Source: a virus
DNA length: 54,256 nucleotides
IMG/VR virus record: IMGVR_UViG_3300033141_001736
Location: 1-54,256 of that record
Direction: 5' to 3' (one strand)
A model generated the notes under the pieces. The model saw only the letters and a list, made by a program, of their open reading frames with translations. It made no database searches and was not told the origin of the DNA. The translations under genes were made by a program, and so were the position numbers. Every line of letters starts with the position of its first letter. The first letter of the stretch is position 1. This document shows positions 47,390 to 54,256 of this stretch, piece by piece.

Positions 47390-49663
47390 ATGGGTTTCGA
47401 GAAACTGGGTATCCAAGCCGTCGCCGCAGGCGTTCCAGGTTTTGTGAGCGACCTCGGTCGTATGCAGGGTGCCATCAGCAAGACCTCCGGCGCAGCCCAA
47501 AGAATGGCATCCGATTTCGTCGGCGTCGGAGATACTGTCCTAAAAGCCGCCGCGGGCTTGGGCACGGCCATAGTAGGGGCCGCTGGCGCTGCTGGAGGCG
47601 CGCTGTTCAAACTCGCCGCGGATGCGGCCCCTCTCGCCGGTGTGCGAACCGCATTCGAAGCTACATCAGAGCGGATAGGGAAGTCCGGCGACGAAATGCT
47701 CGCCGCGCTCCAGAAGGCATCGGGCGGCATGATTGATAATCGCCGCTTGATGCTGGAGTTCAACAAGTCCGCTGCGCTCATCTCGGATGACTTCGCTGCC
47801 CGGCTGCCTGATGCTTTCGGCTTGCTCGCAAAGGCTTCGCTCGCAACCGGCCAGTCGCTTGATTGGATGCTCCAGTCCTACACATTGGGCGTCGGCCGTC
47901 TGAGCCCAATGATTATCGACAACCTCGCCATTCAAGTCAAAGCAACAGAAGCGTATGAGGAGTTCGCAGAGGCGAATGGCTTGGTTGCGAGTGAGTTGAC
48001 CAAGACGCAGCAGCAGATGGCCTTGAATGAGGCCGTCATCGCCAAACTCGAAGAGAAATACGGGGCCTTGGGGGATGTCGGAGACACAACGGTAGGCAAG
48101 CTCGGCAGCCTCGGCACGATGTTCTCGAACCTGAAAGATGAACTCGGCCTCGCTCTCTTGCCTGCGTTTGGCACATTGATTGACACCCTTACAGGAATGC
48201 TCAATGATGTGCTGCCCCGGTTCCTGGAGTACTTCCGGGACAAGATTGTGCCAGTTATCGAGGTGGTGACTTTCCAGTTCGCCAACTGGGTGAAGCATGT
48301 GCGCGATGGCACTAATCCGATAATGGCTTTCGCCCTTCTGATTGATAATATGTACGGCACGCACCTGCGCGAGACGGTGGGCAAGACTATAAGCAAACTC
48401 AGTGAACTTATCGAGAAGTTCAAGGAGTTTTACACGGAACACAAGGACGAAATCATCGCTGCGGCAAAGGCTATCGCCGGGGCGCTCGGCGGGGCCGCTA
48501 TGGTTGCTGCAATCATGCGGCTCACAACGTTGCTCGCTCGTCTTACGTCGCCAATAGGACTTTTGATTACATTCATCGGCTTGTTGGCAGCGGCATGGGA
48601 AGGCGACTGGCTCGGCATCCGCACAACCCTCACAGACTTCTGGGAGAATGTAGGCCAGCCCATCTTCGAAGAAATCTCAACGTGGCTTGAGGAAAAGATA
48701 CCCCAGGCGGTGCAAATAGCGAAGAGCTTTTGGGAGCAGAGATTGCAGCCGATATTTGATAAGGCCCAGACATGGCTCAAGAGATTGTCGGGCGGGATGG
48801 ATGAGTTTGGCATTGCATTCCTGCCGGCGCTATTGAGGATCCGAGAATTTGTCCAGCCGATTATCGAAACCTTCCGCTCCTGGTTCGCGACAGTTTCCGA
48901 AGAAGGACCTTCCGCATTGGCCGAGCTTATTGCATTCTTCCAGCCAATCATCGAAGGTGTGCAAGCCATCATTGACGCCGTGAGGGAAAACTGGCCTGCC
49001 GTCCAAGAGGCTTTCGCGCGGGTGAGCAACTTCATCAAGGAGACTGTCGGGCCTACGTTTTCGACGGTGGTTGAAAATATCCGCGACGCTCTTGAGGCGG
49101 CGGTGAAGATTGTGGGCAAGTTGCTGAAGAAGATTGCTGCCTTCTGGTCGAAGCACGGCGACAAGATTATGGAGACAGTTAGCAATGCCTTCAACTTCAT
49201 CTTGGGCATCATCGAGATTGTGCTGACCACGGGTTCTGGCTTGGTAGCGGCTATCCTGCAACTCATCGCAGGCGACTTCGAAGGCTTTCTGGATACGCTC
49301 ACGCGAACAGGCGAAAACTTGAAGAACCTGTGGTGGCGCGTGTGGGATTCTTTGAGGCAGACCGTGGTCAACATTTGGGATGGGATTGTTGGCTTCGTGC
49401 GAAACGGTCTTGCGAGACTGGTTGAAATGTTAGAGCCTGCGCTTGACTTCGCGGAATGGCTAGGTATGCCTGTGGGGGGCATTCGCAGCTTGGGTGAGGC
49501 CTTGACTTCCGGACCGGGCACCTTTGCGAGCATCCCTATCATGCCTGAGGCGACAAGTCCCGAGGTCACAAACTACAACCTGACGGTGAACACAAGCACG
49601 CCTGTTGAGCCTGTCATATCGGACTTCAATATGATGAGAGCGTTGGGAGGGCTGATACCGTGA
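47390..49663 (+). CDS. tape measure protein
   Basis: 757 residues. Gly/Ala-rich N-terminal helix, long helical body, two hydrophobic stretches (about 360-415; AAAKAIAGALGGAAMVAAIM and IGLLITFIGLLAAAW) and Trp-rich heptads. It begins at the next base after the previous stop. Sets tail length and enters the host envelope during ejection. Confidence 0.85.
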   Translation: MGFEKLGIQAVAAGVPGFVSDLGRMQGAISKTSGAAQRMASDFVGVGDTVLKAAAGLGTAIVGAAGAAGGALFKLAADAAPLAGVRTAFEATSERIGKSGDEMLAALQKASGGMIDNRRLMLEFNKSAALISDDFAARLPDAFGLLAKASLATGQSLDWMLQSYTLGVGRLSPMIIDNLAIQVKATEAYEEFAEANGLVASELTKTQQQMALNEAVIAKLEEKYGALGDVGDTTVGKLGSLGTMFSNLKDELGLALLPAFGTLIDTLTGMLNDVLPRFLEYFRDKIVPVIEVVTFQFANWVKHVRDGTNPIMAFALLIDNMYGTHLRETVGKTISKLSELIEKFKEFYTEHKDEIIAAAKAIAGALGGAAMVAAIMRLTTLLARLTSPIGLLITFIGLLAAAWEGDWLGIRTTLTDFWENVGQPIFEEISTWLEEKIPQAVQIAKSFWEQRLQPIFDKAQTWLKRLSGGMDEFGIAFLPALLRIREFVQPIIETFRSWFATVSEEGPSALAELIAFFQPIIEGVQAIIDAVRENWPAVQEAFARVSNFIKETVGPTFSTVVENIRDALEAAVKIVGKLLKKIAAFWSKHGDKIMETVSNAFNFILGIIEIVLTTGSGLVAAILQLIAGDFEGFLDTLTRTGENLKNLWWRVWDSLRQTVVNIWDGIVGFVRNGLARLVEMLEPALDFAEWLGMPVGGIRSLGEALTSGPGTFASIPIMPEATSPEVTNYNLTVNTSTPVEPVISDFNMMRALGGLIP

Positions 49664-52134
49664 TAGGTATTCTTCGGCCAGTAGCTACGACGAACCTCAT
49701 TGAAAATCCCTCATTGGGCCTGGACACAACAGGCTACATAGCATCCGGCTCATCAATTGCGCGTTCGCTTGACAGGGCGCGGTTCGGCAGGGCCTCATTG
49801 AAAATAACGCCTGACGGCCTTGCTCTCAACGAGGGCGCATACTATTCTATCGACCCCAACGACAGTAAGGCGCAGTACACCGGCAGCGTTTACGTACGCG
49901 GAGCGGGCACCGTCCGCATTCGCCTCAGAGACCAGACGAACGGTTTGGAATGGGTAGGGAAACCTGTCACTATCGACGATGATTACTGGCGCAGGCTATC
50001 AGTAACCGGCGTGCTTGGGGCTAACACCTGCTCCGACCTTCGCTTGTACGTCGAGACGGCGGGCCGAATTCAGAGCGGCGTTTTCTACGCAGACGGCTTT
50101 CAGACTGAGCAGGGGTCTCTGACTTCCTACACCGACGGCGACCTTGAACTTGAAGTCGCCTTGCACGATGGCGCGCCTTTCTTTTGGTGGGAGGGTGGAC
50201 GTTATTCGTCTATATCACACCGCTCCAGGCGGTACCGCCCTGCCGGAGAACTCGTAGACCTTTCCCAAGGGCTTGACGTGAACCTCTGGCCCACGGCCAT
50301 CTCCGGCTTGGGCATGCCGCCCATCCGTTTGCGTACACAAACCTATCCCAACAATGACCGCGCAGAAGTGCAATCAGTCATGCCGCAGCCGCGCGCCGTG
50401 ATGATGACTTTTACTGCGGTCGGGTCGAACAGAGAGTTGAAGCCCGTTTCGCTCAGGGCGCTGAACAGGGCTAGGCGCGCCCTCGAAGATGTGGTGAAAG
50501 CGGACATGACGCAGATGCCGCAGCCTTTTATCCTCAGATACGCTGAGGATTATCTGGCGATGGACCTTGAGGCGTTCTACGAAGCGGGCTTGGAGTTTCA
50601 AGGGGACATCCGCTATCCGATTGAAAATCGGTTCGGCGCTCGGTTCTTTTGCCCTAATCCCTTCTGGCAGGCCGATAGCCAGGACGTTCACGAACTGACG
50701 GCTTCACAATCAATTGTGACATCTAACTACGGCTTGCTCGCGCGCGTCAATGGGGAGTGGCAAGAGATTGTAGATGTGAACGGAGCCATCAATGTCGTGG
50801 CGGTTCATCCGAACGGCGACATCTACATCGGGGGCGCGTTCACTTCCGTGGGCGGTGTAGCCAATACCGCCCGCGTCGCCCGCTACGACGGTGAGAACTG
50901 GCACGCTCTAGCCAACGGCATTGACGACGGAGAAGTGAATGCCATAGCATTCGCTGCGGATGGCACGGTTTACATTGGTGGCTCTTTCACGGCTATCTCA
51001 GCGACGACCTACAACCGCATCGCTTCTTATGACCCTTCAACTGACGCTTTCTCGCAGATGGGGACCGAGGCCACCAAAGGGCTTGATAATGTGGTGCGCG
51101 GGCTGGCGGTTGCCGACGACCTGACCCTCTATATCGCAGGGGACTTCACCGCCACCGCTGGCGGCGGGACCACCTTGAACTATGTCGCATCTTACACGCC
51201 CGGCACGAATGCCTTTGGCGCTCTGAGCAACGGATTGAACGCGGCGGCCTACTGCGTGATTGTGGACATGGACGGCTCGACGGTTTATTTCGGGGGCAAC
51301 TTCACGGACGAGAGCGGCGGTCCCGGCACCTACAACCTCGAACGCATTGCCAAGTGGACCGGAAGCGCCTGGGCCGAGATGTCCGAAGAAGGCATGGATG
51401 CCACTGTTCGCTGCTTCGCCCGCGGCGCAGACGGGCGCATCTACGCAGGCGGCGCATTCACGCAGGCTGGCTTTTGGGATGCCGACGGCGTGGCGGTTTG
51501 GAGCCGCAGGGAGTGGTATCCGTTAGGCAAAGACGGGGACGGAGTAGCAGGCGGCGGAGCAACAGTTTACGGTTTGGTCGAAGACGATAAGGGGCTCCTG
51601 TGGATTGCCGGTGACTTCACGTCTGTTACAAACGCCTCGCTTGCCGATTACTTGGCGACCTGGGATAAGACGAGGTTGCGCCACACGGATGCTCAATTCC
51701 CTGCGGCCCTTCATTCCATCGCTGCGAAAGGCGAAGACATCTACGTTGCCCTGAGCGGCTCCGGCACGACAACGGCTGCTTATGTCGAAGATGTCGAGAG
51801 CAACGGGCGGGCGGCTTCTGGACCCTTGCTGGATATACTGGGGCCTGCGCATTTGGTTTGGCTTGAAAATCAAGAAACGGACGCAGCCCTAATCCTCGAC
51901 CTCGAAGTGCAGGATGGCGAGAGAGTGCTGATTGACATGCGCCCAGGCATGATGAAAGCCATATCCGACGCCCGCGGCAATGTGATGAACGGCATTTCTC
52001 CAGGCTCTAACTTTGGAGACTTACGGCTTCTGCCAGGAGATAACCGCATCGCCTTTTTGGCGACCGGCACGACTGGAGATAGCGAATTGTGCATCCGCTG
52101 GCGGCCCGCTCATTGGAGCTTTGACGACCTATGA
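49660..52134 (+). CDS. distal tail protein with carbohydrate-binding and beta-propeller insertions
   Basis: 824 residues from GTG 49660. N-terminal CBM-like jelly roll (NLIENPSLGLDTTGYIASGSS...YADGFQTEQGSLTSYTDGD). A distal-tail-like part spans about 180-345. Six or more blades follow (IYIGGAFTSVGGVANTARVARYDGENW and variants) at about 365-690, then a C-terminal Dit-like strand set. It probably caps the tail and binds cell-surface sugars. Confidence 0.7.
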   Translation: MIGILRPVATTNLIENPSLGLDTTGYIASGSSIARSLDRARFGRASLKITPDGLALNEGAYYSIDPNDSKAQYTGSVYVRGAGTVRIRLRDQTNGLEWVGKPVTIDDDYWRRLSVTGVLGANTCSDLRLYVETAGRIQSGVFYADGFQTEQGSLTSYTDGDLELEVALHDGAPFFWWEGGRYSSISHRSRRYRPAGELVDLSQGLDVNLWPTAISGLGMPPIRLRTQTYPNNDRAEVQSVMPQPRAVMMTFTAVGSNRELKPVSLRALNRARRALEDVVKADMTQMPQPFILRYAEDYLAMDLEAFYEAGLEFQGDIRYPIENRFGARFFCPNPFWQADSQDVHELTASQSIVTSNYGLLARVNGEWQEIVDVNGAINVVAVHPNGDIYIGGAFTSVGGVANTARVARYDGENWHALANGIDDGEVNAIAFAADGTVYIGGSFTAISATTYNRIASYDPSTDAFSQMGTEATKGLDNVVRGLAVADDLTLYIAGDFTATAGGGTTLNYVASYTPGTNAFGALSNGLNAAAYCVIVDMDGSTVYFGGNFTDESGGPGTYNLERIAKWTGSAWAEMSEEGMDATVRCFARGADGRIYAGGAFTQAGFWDADGVAVWSRREWYPLGKDGDGVAGGGATVYGLVEDDKGLLWIAGDFTSVTNASLADYLATWDKTRLRHTDAQFPAALHSIAAKGEDIYVALSGSGTTTAAYVEDVESNGRAASGPLLDILGPAHLVWLENQETDAALILDLEVQDGERVLIDMRPGMMKAISDARGNVMNGISPGSNFGDLRLLPGDNRIAFLATGTTGDSELCIRWRPAHWSFDDL

Positions 52135-53279
52135 ATGCTCGGAATTGGCTAATCATCCGAACGCATGATGGGCAGATGTTGACAGTCGTCAACGATGTCA
52201 TCATGGCGGAGTTGGTCAGAACGCAAAACGAAGAGGGTTGGTTCCAGGTCACAGTCTCTCCGGATTTCGACCCGCGCTACTTCCACGCCGACAACATCGT
52301 GGAGTTCTGGCGGCAGCCCGTCGGCGGCGAAGAAGTGTGTCTCGGCACCGGCCTAATGAGAATATGGGGCTGGAAGGAAACCGGCTCAGGCGAAGAGGTA
52401 GCCTATTTCTCGGGGCCGGACCAAATCGAACTGCTGAAACGGCGGATTGTGAACTATCGCTCTCAAACATCAGAGGCCGAAAAGGCCATGGAAGCGGATG
52501 ACCTAATCAAGGAAGTAGTGAATGAAAATATGGGGCCGGGCGCGGGCAATGACTACTATGGCCGCCCGCGCTACTATCCCGCGGCGCACTTCTCCATCGC
52601 GCCGGACGAGACCGCGGCTCCGTCGGTTGATATGGCGTTTGCGTGGCGCAATGTTTTGGAGGTCATCAAGTCTGTGGCCGAGGCATCGGCCAATCAAGGC
52701 ACAAACCTTTTCTTTGACCTGGAGTACCTCGGCGAAGCCGTGTACCTGTTCAAGACCTGGGTGAATATCAGAGGCGTGGACCGAACCCTGAAAGGCTCAG
52801 TCGCGCCTATCGTGTTCTCGAAAGAAACTGGGAACCTCGCCAAGCCCGATTTGAAATGGGACTACTCGGAAGAAATCAATTACGTCACCGGCGGTGGTCC
52901 GGGCGAGGGCGCAGGCCGCATTATAGACCCTGAGAACGACCAAGTGCGAGAACAATTGACAATCTGGAACAAGAGGGAAGCCTTCCAAGACGCTCGTGAG
53001 TGCCCCTCGACCGGAGGCTCTTTGTGTGTCGCCAACAAAGCATTCGACCGGATGCAGGCGGGGCGACCAAAGGTCTATTTCACAGGCAAGCTACTCGACA
53101 CGCCATCCGGCAGGTTTGCAAAGGACTGGTTCTTTGGGGACAAGGTGACAATCCGCTATCACGGCTTTGAATTTGATGGTCATGTTGCACAATTTCATTT
53201 GCGCTGGACCGCGCGCGGCGATGATACGCTTGAAGCGGCGGTAAAGGTTACGGAGACGCTGGAAGGTCATCCGACATAA
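52131..53279 (+). CDS. Gp37-like tail protein (baseplate hub)
   Basis: 382 residues, 4-nt overlap with the distal tail gene. WLIIRTHDGQMLTVVNDVIMAELVRTQNEEGWFQVTV, the FSGPDQIELLKRRIV segment and the middle VDMAFAWRNVLEVIKSVAEAS match siphovirus Gp37-like/tail-hub proteins. Attaches fibres and closes the tube. Confidence 0.7.
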   Translation: MNARNWLIIRTHDGQMLTVVNDVIMAELVRTQNEEGWFQVTVSPDFDPRYFHADNIVEFWRQPVGGEEVCLGTGLMRIWGWKETGSGEEVAYFSGPDQIELLKRRIVNYRSQTSEAEKAMEADDLIKEVVNENMGPGAGNDYYGRPRYYPAAHFSIAPDETAAPSVDMAFAWRNVLEVIKSVAEASANQGTNLFFDLEYLGEAVYLFKTWVNIRGVDRTLKGSVAPIVFSKETGNLAKPDLKWDYSEEINYVTGGGPGEGAGRIIDPENDQVREQLTIWNKREAFQDARECPSTGGSLCVANKAFDRMQAGRPKVYFTGKLLDTPSGRFAKDWFFGDKVTIRYHGFEFDGHVAQFHLRWTARGDDTLEAAVKVTETLEGHPT

Positions 53280-53293
53280 CGGGAGGTGAGGGC

Positions 53294-53869
53294 ATGGCTA
53301 GGAAACTTGAAGGCGGGACCGCGAAGCCAGTCGTCTTGTACGATTTGATTGATGACGTATTGGCTAGCGTCGATAGAATTTCAAAAGGTTTGGCAGTCAT
53401 CCAGGTTTCTCACCGTGAGATACACGACGGCACGGCTTACTCGCTCACCTACATCGACGAAAATCTTGGCGACGATGCGACCATCATTTTCGGCCTACCT
53501 GCCTATCCCACCCTGGGCAAGATGATTCACCTTGTGTTCTCAGGCGGCTGCGGCGGAGACGCCATCATCGAACTGCTGGAGAACCCGACCATCACCGGCG
53601 GGAGCAATATGCAGGCCAAGAACATGAACCGGAATTACGCCGACGGCCTGACCTGGAAACTGAACCCGACACTCGGCGGCACCCCGACAACGCTGGCGGA
53701 GGTCTATCTGTTCGGCGGGTCCGCTCCGAAGCCCGTCGGCATCGCTGGTGGCATGCGAGCGGATTGGGAGTGGCTTTTGTACCCGACGCGCACCTATGCG
53801 CTCAGGCTCACGAACAAGGCCGGAAGCGCCCAAGCAGCACAATTGATGTGCGATTACTACGTGGAGTGA
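53294..53869 (+). CDS. minor tail / fibre-associated protein
   Basis: 191 residues from ATG 53294 (GGGAGGTGAGGGC). A short N-terminal helix is followed by a jelly-roll-like beta domain (TIIFGLPAYPTLGKMIHLVFSGGCGGDAIIELLENPTIT). Position suggests a baseplate or head-fibre component. Family not recognised. Confidence 0.5.
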   Translation: MARKLEGGTAKPVVLYDLIDDVLASVDRISKGLAVIQVSHREIHDGTAYSLTYIDENLGDDATIIFGLPAYPTLGKMIHLVFSGGCGGDAIIELLENPTITGGSNMQAKNMNRNYADGLTWKLNPTLGGTPTTLAEVYLFGGSAPKPVGIAGGMRADWEWLLYPTRTYALRLTNKAGSAQAAQLMCDYYVE

Positions 53870-53875
53870 TGGTGA

Positions 53876-54256
53876 ATGATTGAGCGCCAATTGGCGGCCC
53901 GCCTTGACCGGGCGAAGAAACTCATCGAACGCCTCGAGACACTCGAATTCACCTCGGCGGGCATGTCGAATGAAATCATCCTGCTCAATGCCAACGCCGA
54001 GGCGATAGGGCGGTACGGTTTCTCTGAAGAAGGGTTTGACGCCGCCATCGCGGACGCCGGGGACGGCGACACAATCCTGCTGCCGGTCGGGACATTGACA
54101 ATCACCGGGAATAAGACTATCCCCTCAGGCTGCTCGCTGATTGGGCGCGGCAAGGACAACTCCATCATCTCGGCCTCGGGCAATTACTCGTCCCCGCTCA
54201 TCCGCATCGACTATGCCATCGCAAAGGGCTTCCGCCTCAACTGGACGCGCTCGACC
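53876..54256 (+). CDS. tail fibre/tailspike, 5' part, right edge of window
   Basis: 127 codons visible from ATG 53876. An N-terminal coiled coil (RQLAARLDRAKKLIERLETLEF) is followed by FDAAIADAGDGDTILLPVGTLTITGNKTIPSGCSLIGRGKDNSII, the typical opening of a pectate-lyase-like beta helix. Likely a receptor-binding or glycan-degrading spike. Confidence 0.65.
   Translation, partial: MIERQLAARLDRAKKLIERLETLEFTSAGMSNEIILLNANAEAIGRYGFSEEGFDAAIADAGDGDTILLPVGTLTITGNKTIPSGCSLIGRGKDNSIISASGNYSSPLIRIDYAIAKGFRLNWTRST

Larger units (their letters stand above)
3289..54102 (+). repeat. dispersed one-strand 8-mer TTGANAAT (about 56 copies)
   Basis: Read by eye on both strands. + strand copies start at, among others, 3289, 5064, 5523, 5667, 6378, 7279, 8022, 9238, 9783, 10874, 11574, 13582, 14217, 16691, 18961, 21697, 25368, 27742, 34248, 37969, 42273, 46988, 47733, 50621, 52956 and 54095. 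N is mostly T, A or C. C usually follows. I found no copy of the reverse complement ATTNTCAA. Confidence 0.8.

Noticed and set aside
1-54256. tRNA genes, integrase and attachment sites
   Set aside because: I looked for cloverleaf-like arms, recombinase motifs and long direct repeats at the arm boundaries and found none I could support by eye.

Overview
The window looks like one segment of a tailed double-stranded DNA bacteriophage with siphovirus-type structural genes. The evidence is small and large terminase, portal, a Mu-F-like head morphogenesis protein, a protease-containing head polyprotein, major capsid, tail tube, overlapping tail-assembly reading frames, a tape measure and distal-tail/Gp37-like proteins in the usual order. 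I recognised no tRNA, rRNA, integrase or ribosomal gene. The host cannot be named; good sigma-70-type promoters and strong GGAGG ribosome binding sites point to a bacterium. Both ends are cut inside genes.

The left arm (1-19529) is read leftward: about 50 small, tightly packed, often overlapping genes. Many encode Cys-rich probable zinc-binding proteins of unknown function. The recognisable ones handle DNA: an ERF single-strand annealing protein (13833-14648), a DUF932-like protein, a ParB-like protein (9767-10702), an HNH-like protein, an Hjc-like resolvase, a RecB/Cas4-like nuclease with a Cys cluster, a zinc-finger/PD-(D/E)XK fusion and a shortened DUF5131 protein. A 0.65 kb gene-free region at 11830-12478 holds a second leftward promoter and several hairpins.

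The divergence region (19530-20237) has a leftward promoter (TTGAAC-17-TATAAT) and a rightward promoter (TTGCAT-17-TATATT). The leftward transcript would start with about 550 nt of non-coding, hairpin-rich RNA, a candidate large structured RNA. The rightward transcript opens with a compact operon that looks like a 7-deazaguanine DNA-modification system: ParB-like protein, TGT/DpdA-like base-exchange enzyme, QueC, myo-inositol-1-phosphate synthase, a QueF-like tunnelling-fold enzyme lacking the NADPH motif, and a YhhQ-type queuosine-precursor transporter.

The packaging, head and tail genes follow (24622-54256). The head region contains a 1578-residue protein with five copies of a GGPGSGNWGHAGRPGQRGGS linker and two tandem GNAT-like domains. 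Between the major capsid gene and the connector/tail genes lies a 7 kb sugar-modification island: glycosyltransferases, a DegT-family enzyme with His replacing the PLP lysine, a methyltransferase, a sulfotransferase, a GT10-like enzyme and a three-module glycosyltransferase fused to a small phage protein.

The most striking window-wide signal is the 8-mer TTGANAAT. I count about 56 copies on the + strand and none on the - strand, in both arms, although genes in the two arms run in opposite directions.
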